A program made the translations under genes and the position numbers. This document shows positions 13,021 through 20,630 of a stretch of DNA of 36,926 bases, piece by piece. How positions within the stretch are numbered: position 1 is the stretch's first letter; each line of letters starts with the position of its first letter. The notes under the pieces were generated by a model. The model was not told the DNA's origin and did not search any database. It saw only the letters and a list, made by a program, of their open reading frames with translations. The DNA is from a virus: the IMG/VR virus record IMGVR_UViG_3300024062_000002, positions 1 through 36,926 of that record; one strand, written 5' to 3'.

Positions 13021-14765
13021 TGAAACGACTACTATTCACCATACTTATAATATTAGTGTTGCCTGTCTTATATCAGTCAACGCCAACAGAAACATTAAAA
13101 CTAAAAGTATTTGACTATCTTGTACCTAAACAAAATCCTTCTGGTTATTTTACTATTCTAAACATTACCGAAGAAAATATAGATGCAGAAGGCGGTTGGC
13201 CTATACCAAGACAAAGACTAGGAGAAATACATAAACAGATTATAGATGCTGGTGCATTGGGTGTGGGTTGGGTTGTTAGTTTTCCGCATCCAGATAGATT
13301 TGGTGGTGATGAATTTTTTGCGGAGTCGTTAAGATATGGTACATCTATTTTGGCTTCATTTGAATACCCAAATCAAATATACCCAAAAACAGTTGGTACG
13401 GTCATCAAAGGACCTGATGTTGGTGGTATGCTTTCCAAGGGTGTAGTACAGAATACTCACAACCTTAGAACTAACTATATACAAGAAGGTATATCTGCTG
13501 CACCCACCGATGTTGATAATCTAGTCAGACGAATACCCTTACTACTTAAAACACCAGATGGTTATGTTTCTTCTTTTGGTACAGAGGTATTAAAAGCATT
13601 AACAGGAGCAAAAACTTACATTATAAAAACTAATGATAATGGTATACAGGAAATATCAGTCAGAGGAATACCACCGATCAAAACAGATAGTCTTGGTCGT
13701 AAATGGATTAGTTGGGTAGATACACCACAAACAGATTTACAAGAAATGAATGTTGCTGGTAAGTTTGTATTTCTTGGAATTACTGCACCAGGAATCATGC
13801 CACAAATTGCAACTCCAACTGGATTATTAGAGCCACATAAAATTCAAGCAGCATTATCTGAGTCAATTCTTATAGAAAACTCTCCAAGGATTCCAGAATG
13901 GTCATTGGCAGCGGAAATTTTGATTTTTGGAATTTTCGTGTCGTTGACGTGGCTTGTAATCAATTATCTCGGTGTGGTTAAGGGTCTAAGTATCGCTGTA
14001 ATTTTGCTCTTCACCACAGGCTTCTTAGGAGCTTTTAGCGTTCAGAAGGGTTATTTGATAGATTTTTCATGGACTTTTATCTCACAAATCATAACTTCTA
14101 CTGTTGCCTTCTATATTAACTACAAAAAGCAGTATAAATTGCGTCAACAAATCAAAAAACAGTTTGAACATTACTTAGATCCAAGACAAGTAAAACAATT
14201 ACAAGACAATCCTAGTTTATTAAAACTTGGTGGTGAGAAAAAAGAAGCAACATTTTTATTTACAGATGTTAGAGGTTTTACATCTTTGTCAGAAAGATTA
14301 GAACCAGAAGAAGTAACTGAGATTATGAACAAGGCATTAACAATACAATCAGACGCTGTGCAAAAATATGGTGGCATGGTAGATAAGTATATTGGCGATG
14401 CAATGATGGCTATATTTAATGCACCTATAGATTTACCAAATCATAGAAGTGCAGCTGTACAAACTGCTATAGAAATAAAAGAAAACATGAAAAAAGCAAA
14501 CCTAGGTATAGATATTGGTATAGGTATTAATACTGGTGAAGCTGTTATAGGCAACATGGGGAGCGATACTAGGTTTGATTATTCTGCTATTGGAGACTGC
14601 GTAAATACAGCAGCAAGATTAGAGTCTGCAACCAAAGAAGTAGGAAAAGACATATTGATTGGTTATTCTACTGCCATAGATTGTAAATTTAGGTTAAAAT
14701 TATTAAAACCGATAAGTGTTAAAGGCAAAAGCCAAAAACTATCGATATATACAGTACAGGAGTAA
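13020..14765 (+). CDS. CHASE2-domain membrane adenylyl cyclase (class III)
   Basis: This 581-aa protein has an N-terminal membrane segment (about 4-19) and an extracytoplasmic CHASE2 sensor region (about 25-295). Three membrane helices follow (about 298-317, 322-342, 346-366), then a class III cyclase domain (about 405-580). Catalytic features are present: metal-binding D416 in FLFTDVRGFTSL and D460 in DKYIGDAMMAIF, adenine-selecting K456 and D526 (AIGDCVN), and transition-state N529 and R533 (VNTAARLES). It is therefore predicted to make cAMP in response to a periplasmic signal. It overlaps the FecR gene (TAATG). A catalytically complete membrane cyclase is unusual for a phage. Guanylyl activity is less likely given Lys/Asp. 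Confidence 0.92.
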   Translation: MKRLLFTILIILVLPVLYQSTPTETLKLKVFDYLVPKQNPSGYFTILNITEENIDAEGGWPIPRQRLGEIHKQIIDAGALGVGWVVSFPHPDRFGGDEFFAESLRYGTSILASFEYPNQIYPKTVGTVIKGPDVGGMLSKGVVQNTHNLRTNYIQEGISAAPTDVDNLVRRIPLLLKTPDGYVSSFGTEVLKALTGAKTYIIKTNDNGIQEISVRGIPPIKTDSLGRKWISWVDTPQTDLQEMNVAGKFVFLGITAPGIMPQIATPTGLLEPHKIQAALSESILIENSPRIPEWSLAAEILIFGIFVSLTWLVINYLGVVKGLSIAVILLFTTGFLGAFSVQKGYLIDFSWTFISQIITSTVAFYINYKKQYKLRQQIKKQFEHYLDPRQVKQLQDNPSLLKLGGEKKEATFLFTDVRGFTSLSERLEPEEVTEIMNKALTIQSDAVQKYGGMVDKYIGDAMMAIFNAPIDLPNHRSAAVQTAIEIKENMKKANLGIDIGIGINTGEAVIGNMGSDTRFDYSAIGDCVNTAARLESATKEVGKDILIGYSTAIDCKFRLKLLKPISVKGKSQKLSIYTVQE

Positions 14766-14770
14766 ACATT

Positions 14771-14848
14771 ATGCCAAAAGGAAAAGGAACATACGGAAGT
14801 AAAGTAGGTAGACCACCAAAGAAGAAAACAAAGAAAAATAAAAAATGA
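14771..14848 (+). CDS. Basic micro-protein, 25 aa (MPKG type)
   Basis: The sequence is MPKGKGTYGSKVGRPPKKKT then KKNKK; the stop overlaps the holin ATG (ATGA). Its start resembles the 47-aa gene at 9500 and its GRPPKKK tail resembles the AT-hook-like tail of 9108-9233. It is short, but its coupling to the holin gene and the match to known-type neighbours support it. Confidence 0.5.
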   Translation: MPKGKGTYGSKVGRPPKKKTKKNKK

Positions 14849-15225
14849 TTGACAAGCTAATAGGTCCAGTAAGTGACATAGTAAACAAAATGATTCCTGA
14901 CAAGGACTTGCAGGCTAAATTAAACCATGAACTTAAAACCGAACTACATAAAGCAAATATGGCTCAAGTGGAAATTAATAAAATTGAAGCTGGCCATAAG
15001 TCTATATTTGTTAGCGGTTGGCGGCCATTTGTGGGTTGGACTTGCGGTATTGCTTTGCTTTATCACTTTTTGCTTCAGCCTATTATTATCTTCGCACTCT
15101 CAGCATTTGGAATATCTTTTGTATTACCATCCTTTGACATGGGATCGCTAATGACTGTATTGATGGGTATGTTAGGACTTGGCGGACTTAGAACATTTGA
15201 AAAAACTAAAGGAGTTGCTAGATGA
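14845..15225 (+). CDS. Holin, 3TM GTA-type
   Basis: This 126-aa protein has a charged helical N-terminus followed by the hallmark SIFVSGWRPFVGWTCGIALL (53-72) and further hydrophobic stretches at about 73-95 and 100-116. This is the pattern of the holin family with three membrane spans found in gene transfer agents and many proteobacterial phages. It should make lesions in the inner membrane at lysis time. The stop overlaps the M15 peptidase ATG (ATGA), forming a holin-endolysin pair. Confidence 0.85.
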   Translation: MIDKLIGPVSDIVNKMIPDKDLQAKLNHELKTELHKANMAQVEINKIEAGHKSIFVSGWRPFVGWTCGIALLYHFLLQPIIIFALSAFGISFVLPSFDMGSLMTVLMGMLGLGGLRTFEKTKGVAR

Positions 15226-15593
15226 GTTGGGATAACTTTAAACTAGAAGAATTTGCTTGTAAGCATTGTGGTGAAAACAAAATAGAACATGAGCTTATAG
15301 ATAAACTACAAGCGCTTAGAACTGATTGTGGTTTTCCATTTAAGATAACAAGTGGTTATAGATGTGCTGAACATCCTGTAGAAATAAACAAATCAAAACC
15401 AGGCACACACGCTGTTGGTCTAGCAGCTGATATAGGTGTTAGAGGCAAGCAAGCATTAGAGATTATATCCAAAGCTAGAGACTATGGTTTTACTGGTATT
15501 GGAGTCAATCAAAAAGGTAATGCTAGGTTTATACACTTAGATATATCCAAAGATTCACAAGGTCGACCAAGACCACATATTTGGAGTTATTAG
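15222..15593 (+). CDS. M15 family peptidase, endolysin
   Basis: A 123-aa zinc D-Ala-D-Ala-type peptidase. Conserved segments are FKITSGYRCAEHP (40-52), the zinc ligands H63 and D70 in GTHAVGLAAD, and H105 in RFIHLDIS, with PRPHIWSY at the end. A CKHCG pair (13-16) precedes the catalytic core, as in many phage M15 enzymes. It should cut peptide crosslinks of peptidoglycan during lysis. It is directly coupled to the holin. There is no signal peptide, so export depends on the holin. Confidence 0.92.
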   Translation: MSWDNFKLEEFACKHCGENKIEHELIDKLQALRTDCGFPFKITSGYRCAEHPVEINKSKPGTHAVGLAADIGVRGKQALEIISKARDYGFTGIGVNQKGNARFIHLDISKDSQGRPRPHIWSY

Positions 15594-15594
15594 C

Positions 15595-15828
15595 ATGGAC
15601 CCGATGATGTATTGGAACATAATCATTACTATAGTTTTTGCTCCTATAGTGCATAGCATTAGAACCAACGCGACAGAATTAAAAAGAGTTGATATACTAC
15701 TCAATAAGACCCGCGAGGAAGTAGCAAAAAATTATGTTACTAAAGAAGAGTTTGCAATAAGCATAGACAGGGTTATAGATCGTTTAGATAAACTAGACGC
15801 TAAAATAGACAAGTTAATAACAGGTTAA
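15595..15828 (+). CDS. Small membrane protein with coiled coil, 77 aa
   Basis: An N-terminal membrane helix (about 5-22, MYWNIIITIVFAPIVHSI) is followed by a heptad-type segment ending DRVIDRLDKLDAKIDKLITG. It follows the endolysin after 1 bp, where spanin or antiholin proteins often lie. Its architecture resembles the 116-aa protein at 9647. An i-spanin is possible but unproven. Confidence 0.7.
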   Translation: MDPMMYWNIIITIVFAPIVHSIRTNATELKRVDILLNKTREEVAKNYVTKEEFAISIDRVIDRLDKLDAKIDKLITG

Positions 15829-15829
15829 T

Positions 15830-16933
15830 ATGGCATACAAGTTTAGAGGCAGAAACCCAGAAACAGGCGAAATGGAATTATATGAAGATGCTGGTAGGTC
15901 TATACCAGTTAATTTTGGTGGTATGAATTTAACAGGCACTCCTAATTTTGACTATTTACAAAATCTAGCCAATTTAGCTCAACAACAACAAGGACCACAA
16001 CTAGGTCCAGATGATTTTGGTAGCTATTCAATACCTTACTCTGACCCAACATATCGTTCTGGTTTTGACTATGCGCGTTCTATAGCTGGCGGTATGCCAA
16101 TGTCACAAGTCATTGCACCAGGCGTAAGCTACTCTCCAGAACAACCAATGGGTTATACACAAGAACAATTAAATACACCTGTTGGTACAACGCCAGAACC
16201 TACGCCTACTTATCAAGAACCAGATGATCCAAGATATTTTGGTACAGGTATTGGTGGTGTAAATATTCCTGTTGATAGAAAACAAGACTTTCCTCCTTTA
16301 AGTAACCTACTAAACATAGGTAAATTATTTGATGGTGGTCTTGATAAAGATGCTATAGACAAAATAGTACAAGAGCGAATAGCTGAAAGTATGCCAACTT
16401 TTGAACAACCTGATTTATCACAGTTTGTTACTAAACAAGACATACCTTCTTTTATTCCAGACATTCCAACAGGCAGAGAATTTTCTATAGAAGATATACA
16501 ACAAGGTTTAAACTTACCTGATTTTTCACAATTTGCTAGACAGGAAGATATACCAGCACCTAATGTTTTTGACGAAGAAGCATTAAGAAAAGAACTTATG
16601 GAAGATATTAGAGGCAGTATTAATATACCGCAAATGCCTGATTTATCTGGTTTAGCTAGACTAGAAGATATACCAAGTTTTGATCCTAGTGTATTGAAGC
16701 AAGATATATTAATGTCTATACCACAACAACAAATTCCAGATGTTTCTAAGTTTGTAACACAAGATGATATATCTAAAGCTATAGCTGGTATTGATATGCC
16801 AACTTATCAAGCTCCAGACTTATCTGCTTATGACACAAGACTTGCACAATTAGAAGAACAACTTGCTAGTTTTAAACAACCAACTGGCGGTAGATTTTCT
16901 GTAGACCAACAATTACCTATGGGATTATTTTAA
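15830..16933 (+). CDS. Pro/Gln-rich repeat protein, 367 aa, probable virion protein
   Basis: The N-terminal half is low-complexity and rich in Gly, Pro, Gln and Asn. The second half carries repeats of the form PDxSxFxxxxDIP at about residues 194-207 (PDLSQFVTKQDIPS), 230-242, 270-282 and 303-314, with a weaker fifth at 329, separated by disordered linkers. Repeats like these may bind a repeated surface such as a capsid or a pore. No enzyme domain is visible. It lies between lysis and scaffold genes. Function unknown. Confidence 0.75.
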   Translation: MAYKFRGRNPETGEMELYEDAGRSIPVNFGGMNLTGTPNFDYLQNLANLAQQQQGPQLGPDDFGSYSIPYSDPTYRSGFDYARSIAGGMPMSQVIAPGVSYSPEQPMGYTQEQLNTPVGTTPEPTPTYQEPDDPRYFGTGIGGVNIPVDRKQDFPPLSNLLNIGKLFDGGLDKDAIDKIVQERIAESMPTFEQPDLSQFVTKQDIPSFIPDIPTGREFSIEDIQQGLNLPDFSQFARQEDIPAPNVFDEEALRKELMEDIRGSINIPQMPDLSGLARLEDIPSFDPSVLKQDILMSIPQQQIPDVSKFVTQDDISKAIAGIDMPTYQAPDLSAYDTRLAQLEEQLASFKQPTGGRFSVDQQLPMGLF

Positions 16934-17199
16934 TGTCAGTATCACACGAAGAAGTAGTTAAAGCAGCACAAGCAGAACAAATATTAACCTCAGAAGTTTT
17001 TAAAGAAGCAATAGAAAACCTTAAAAACGAATACATTACTCATTGGTTAAACTCAAGAGAGATAGATGATGTTAATGCTAGAGAAGATATTCACAGATCA
17101 TTATTACTATTACCAGAGGTTGAAAGACATCTGCGCATCATTGCTGAGAAAGGTAAACTCACACAAGCTAATATAAACAAAATTAGAAATATTGGTTAA
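16933..17199 (+). CDS. Small helical protein, 88 aa, unknown
   Basis: Soluble, all-helical by appearance (SHEEVVKAAQAEQILTSEVF; LLPEVERHLRIIAEKGKL). Its ATG overlaps the previous stop (TAATG). No family is recognised, though the location just before the scaffold suggests a head or packaging accessory role. Confidence 0.75.
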   Translation: MSVSHEEVVKAAQAEQILTSEVFKEAIENLKNEYITHWLNSREIDDVNAREDIHRSLLLLPEVERHLRIIAEKGKLTQANINKIRNIG

Positions 17200-17224
17200 A
17201 CCTTCCCTTTTTACACATTATTAA

Positions 17225-17232
17225 GCTAAAAT
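17225..17232 (+). promoter_or_regulatory. GCTAAAAT box before scaffold gene, candidate late promoter
   Basis: GCTAAAAT lies 28 bp before the scaffold ATG in a 61-bp intergenic gap, identical to the box before terS and after the capsid gene. A transcript starting about 7 nt downstream would carry AAGGAG (17248-17253) as ribosome site. No -35 match. Confidence 0.4.
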
Positions 17233-17260
17233 ACTCTTAAATACATAAGGAGTATTTATT

Positions 17261-18271
17261 ATGGCAATAACGGATAAACCGACTGCTTTACAAACTGATA
17301 AGGAAGTTACTACTTCGATGTTTGAAAGTTTCTTAACCCCTGAAGAGGATAAGGTTGAGGATGCAGTCACAGAAACAGAAGAAGTAACACAAGAAGAAGT
17401 CCTTGAAGAAGAACCTGAAGTATCTGAAGATTTTGAAGAAGATGTAGAAGATGACGAAGAGTTTGATGATGAGGACGAAGAACTGGATGAAGAACAAACC
17501 GATGTTGAAGAGGAAGCCTTGCAACCTCAGACATTTACAGTAAAAGTAGATGGTCAAGAAGTTGAGGTGACGCAAGACGAACTCATCAACGGATATTCTC
17601 GTCAGCAAGATTATACGCGTAAAACACAAGAACTCTCTCAACAGCGTAAGACTATTGAGCAGCAGCAAGCAGAGTTAGCGCAAAGAGATGCGATTTATTC
17701 GCAGTTGTTACCGAAGATGGAGGCCCAATTAAAGGGCGAACTGGCTAACGAACCAGACTGGAACACTTTGTACGAAGATGATCCTGTTGGGTATGTTCGC
17801 GAAAAACAGCTTTGGGATGAAAAGAAAGAAAAGCTTAGTGCTGTAAGTGCTGAACAACAAAGGCTTCAACAAGAAGCTTTGGTTAAACAGCAACAACAAA
17901 TTCAACAATTTGTTGAATACGGCAATCAAAAGCTTCTTGAAATAATCCCTGAATGGCAAAACCAAGAGGTTGCGTTAAAAGAAAAGGCTGCTATTAGTGA
18001 ATATGCTGTAAATACTTTAGGTTATACACCTGAAGAGATACAACAGGTTTATGATTATCGTGCTTTGCTTGGTTTAAGAAATGCTTGGTTAAACTCTAAA
18101 ACAGTTGAAGCCACAAAGAAAAAACCAACACAAAAAGCACCAGCAAGAGTGGCTAGACCTGGAACTACTAACCGACCTAAATCGGCAGCACCTGTGAAGA
18201 AAGCAAAACAAAGGTTAGCTAAATCTGGAAAAGTCCAAGATGCGGCTAAAGTTTTTGAACAATTAATTTAA
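17261..18271 (+). CDS. Scaffolding protein
   Basis: This 336-aa protein begins with a strongly acidic region (residues about 30-85, mostly Glu/Asp). A compact part follows (QPQTFTVKVDGQEVEVTQDE, then LINGYSRQQDYTRKTQELSQ) and a Gln/Glu-rich coiled coil to about 215. A basic Ala/Lys/Pro-rich C-terminus ends near residue 336. This charge layout and position immediately before the major capsid gene are standard for phage scaffolds, which direct procapsid assembly through a basic C-terminal end. A strong AAGGAG ribosome site precedes it. Confidence 0.82.
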   Translation: MAITDKPTALQTDKEVTTSMFESFLTPEEDKVEDAVTETEEVTQEEVLEEEPEVSEDFEEDVEDDEEFDDEDEELDEEQTDVEEEALQPQTFTVKVDGQEVEVTQDELINGYSRQQDYTRKTQELSQQRKTIEQQQAELAQRDAIYSQLLPKMEAQLKGELANEPDWNTLYEDDPVGYVREKQLWDEKKEKLSAVSAEQQRLQQEALVKQQQQIQQFVEYGNQKLLEIIPEWQNQEVALKEKAAISEYAVNTLGYTPEEIQQVYDYRALLGLRNAWLNSKTVEATKKKPTQKAPARVARPGTTNRPKSAAPVKKAKQRLAKSGKVQDAAKVFEQLI

Positions 18272-18289
18272 TTTTAAAGGAATATAAAA

Positions 18290-19225
18290 ATGGCTAAAGT
18301 AACTAACGCATTTGACACATATTCGGCAACAGCTGACAGAGAAGATTTAAGTAATATTATTTACAACATCTCTCCTATGCAAACACCGTTTATGTCATCA
18401 ATAGGCAAAAGAAATATTAAAAATGTAGTGTTTGATTGGCAGACAGAAGTCTTACCTACTCCAAGTGCTGCTGGACAGTTAGAAGGTTTTGAATTATCAA
18501 GATCTACTGCTACAGCGACAACTAGAGTAAGTAACGTTGCGATGATTTCAAAAAGAGACGCAACTGTAACTGGCTCACAGGATGCTTCAGACCCAGCTGG
18601 TAAGAGATCAGAAATGGCTCACCAACTAGCTATTATGGCTAAAGCATTGAAAAGAGACATGGAAGAAGCTCTATGTCAAAACGGCGCTAAAACAACTGGT
18701 GACGCTACAACAGCTAGGGTAACTGGTGGTTTTGAATCATGGCTAACATCTAACGTATCCAGAGGTTCTGGTGGTTCAGGTGCTGGTGGTGGTGCTGCTC
18801 CAGTTGACGGAACAGACAGAGACTTAACAGAAGACCTTTTAAAAGGTGTTTTACAAACTATGTTTGGTAACGGAGCTGAGCCTTCAATGGCTATATGTGG
18901 TCCACACAACAAGCAAGTAATATCTACTTTCACAGGTAGAACTCAGGCTAGACAAATGATTGATGCAAATACTGTAGAAGCTTCAGTATCTGTTTACTCA
19001 TCTGACTTTGGTGAACTAAAAATCGTTCCATCAAACAGATCAAGAGAAGCATCATTATTATTAGTAGATCCAGAGTTTGCTAAAGTGTCTTACCTAAGAG
19101 ACTTTAAAACTGTTGATATTGCTACAATAGGCGATGCTGAAACAAAAATGATTGTTGTTGAGTACGGGTTAGAAGTATCTAACGAAGCTGCACACGGAAT
19201 CGTTGCTGACTTAAACGAATCATAA
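18290..19225 (+). CDS. Major capsid protein, SU10-type (DUF5309)
   Basis: This 311-aa protein has the SU10/DUF5309 capsid pattern: NAFDTYSATADREDLSNIIY at the start, SPMQTPFMSSIGK, then SKRDATVTGSQDASDPAGKR and EMAHQLAIMAKALKRDMEEA. A C-terminal half follows with GELKIVPSNRSREASLLLVD. It builds the HK97-fold icosahedral shell. It has AAAGGAA 8-10 bp before its ATG and follows the scaffold after 18 bp. A strong terminator follows, as expected for the most abundant protein. Confidence 0.92.
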   Translation: MAKVTNAFDTYSATADREDLSNIIYNISPMQTPFMSSIGKRNIKNVVFDWQTEVLPTPSAAGQLEGFELSRSTATATTRVSNVAMISKRDATVTGSQDASDPAGKRSEMAHQLAIMAKALKRDMEEALCQNGAKTTGDATTARVTGGFESWLTSNVSRGSGGSGAGGGAAPVDGTDRDLTEDLLKGVLQTMFGNGAEPSMAICGPHNKQVISTFTGRTQARQMIDANTVEASVSVYSSDFGELKIVPSNRSREASLLLVDPEFAKVSYLRDFKTVDIATIGDAETKMIVVEYGLEVSNEAAHGIVADLNES

Positions 19226-19242
19226 GTTTAGTCAATTAGCTT

Positions 19243-19271
19243 AAAGGGATGTTTCGGCATCCCTTTTTTTT
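19243..19271 (+). terminator. Rho-independent terminator after capsid gene
   Basis: AAAGGGATG pairs with CATCCCTTT around TTTCGG, followed by a run of eight T. It is the strongest intrinsic terminator in the window and ends the packaging-capsid transcription unit. Confidence 0.93.
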
Positions 19272-19273
19272 GT

Positions 19274-19281
19274 GCTAAAAT
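19274..19281 (+). promoter_or_regulatory. GCTAAAAT box downstream of the capsid terminator
   Basis: Same 8-bp box as before terS and scaffold, placed directly after the terminator. It ends 6 bp before the ATG at 19288, so a transcript would be nearly leaderless; no ribosome site is visible for that gene. Confidence 0.4.
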
Positions 19282-19287
19282 CTATAC

Positions 19288-19578
19288 ATGGCAAAGACAA
19301 CATTAATAGATCATAAGAAAGGTTTTAAGTCTGTATTCGCAACAGAAGATGATAAAGTTGTTTATCACACAAAACAGGATATACAGCCAACTTTAGATTA
19401 TGTAAAAAATCTATCTGAATATGCACCTGGTAAAGATTTTCGCCATGTAGCAGAAATACCAATGGTGGTATATCAAAGAGCAGTCCGAGAGGGATGGTCG
19501 CAAGATTCTGCACAATGGAAGAAATGGCTAAACCATTCAGATAACAAACCATTTAGAACATGGAAAGGTAAAGTATGA
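19288..19578 (+). CDS. Conserved-looking phage protein, 96 aa, unknown
   Basis: The protein (MAKTTLIDHKKGFKSVFATE; QDSAQWKKWLNHSDNKPFRT) looks like a small head-tail region protein of marine podoviruses. WSQDSAQWKKWLN is a likely helical motif. It is the first gene after the capsid terminator and overlaps the adaptor gene by ATGA. Confidence 0.75.
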   Translation: MAKTTLIDHKKGFKSVFATEDDKVVYHTKQDIQPTLDYVKNLSEYAPGKDFRHVAEIPMVVYQRAVREGWSQDSAQWKKWLNHSDNKPFRTWKGKV

Positions 19579-20225
19579 CATACGATGAATTAAAAACTAA
19601 TATTGCAAATTTCTTAAACAGGTCAGATTTAACAGACCAGTTAGACTTTTTTATAGATGCAACAGAATCAGAATTTAACAGAAGGTTAAGAAATAAAGAC
19701 ATGATAAAACGTGCTACTGCTACAGCAGATGCACAATACATGAGCTTACCAACAGATTGGTTAGAAGCTATTAATGTAGAAATAACATCAAATGACTTTA
19801 GACCATTATTTCAACAGTCTTTAGAATCACTAGATGTATATAGAAAAGCTAATAACAATGTTACTGGTCAACCAATTTATTATGCGATTGTAGATAATTC
19901 ATTAGAGTTAGCACCTACCCCTGATGCAAGTTATACGCTACAATTAACATACTATGGCACTATAGATGCTTTAAGCAGTTCTAATACAACGAACTTTATA
20001 TCCACAGGATATCCAGATGCTTACTTATATGGTGCTTTAAAACACGCTTCTATCTATCTAATGGAAGATGAAAGAGTGCCGTTATTTACAGCACAATTTG
20101 AAAAAGCATTAGAAGAGATGAGAATGGAACAAGAGAAGGCAGAATTTGGCAAAGGATCTCTAATGCAAAGAAGAAGAACTTATGGCAAGTCTGGTAAAAA
20201 CATTTATTATTGGAATAATAATTAG
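19575..20225 (+). CDS. Head-tail adaptor, P22 gp4-like
   Basis: This 216-aa protein starts MTYDELKTNIANFLNRSDLT and contains FFIDATESEFNRRLRNKDMI, SLPTDWLEAINVEI and YPDAYLYGALKHASIYLMED. This helical arrangement is typical of portal-adaptor (gp4/gp15-like) proteins in podoviruses. It likely sits below the portal and closes the head after packaging. Its position between capsid and tail genes agrees. Confidence 0.75.
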   Translation: MTYDELKTNIANFLNRSDLTDQLDFFIDATESEFNRRLRNKDMIKRATATADAQYMSLPTDWLEAINVEITSNDFRPLFQQSLESLDVYRKANNNVTGQPIYYAIVDNSLELAPTPDASYTLQLTYYGTIDALSSSNTTNFISTGYPDAYLYGALKHASIYLMEDERVPLFTAQFEKALEEMRMEQEKAEFGKGSLMQRRRTYGKSGKNIYYWNNN

Positions 20226-20233
20226 GAGACAAT

Positions 20234-20626
20234 ATGGCTGGATTTAGTGATTACTTAGAAGATAAAGTATTAGACCATGTATTTGGTGGTAATGCTTATA
20301 CAGCACCAGGAACATTATATGTTGCTTTATATACTGTAGCACCTACAGATACAGGTGGCGGTACTGAAGTATCAGGCGGAGCTTACGCAAGACAATCAGC
20401 TGCATTTACAGTATCTGGTACAGACCCCACCACAGCAACCAATACAGCTGCAATAGAATATCCAACAGCTACAGCTGATTATGGAACTGTAGTTGCAGTT
20501 GGTATTTTAGATGCTTCTTCAAGCGGCAACTTAATGGCTTATGCAAACTTAACAACATCTAAAACTGTAAGTTCAGGCGATGTATTTAGATTTGACGCTG
20601 GCGATTTAGATATAACATTAGCTTAA
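20234..20626 (+). CDS. Virion protein, tail or decoration type, 130 aa
   Basis: The N-terminal motif FSDYLEDKVLDHVFGGNAYT, followed by APGTLYVALYTVAPTDTGGG, is characteristic of a common phage structural protein annotated as tail fibre-like. The rest is Thr/Ala/Ser-rich beta sequence. GGAG precedes the ATG. Exact location in the particle is unknown. Confidence 0.75.
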   Translation: MAGFSDYLEDKVLDHVFGGNAYTAPGTLYVALYTVAPTDTGGGTEVSGGAYARQSAAFTVSGTDPTTATNTAAIEYPTATADYGTVVAVGILDASSSGNLMAYANLTTSKTVSSGDVFRFDAGDLDITLA

Positions 20627-20630
20627 TACC

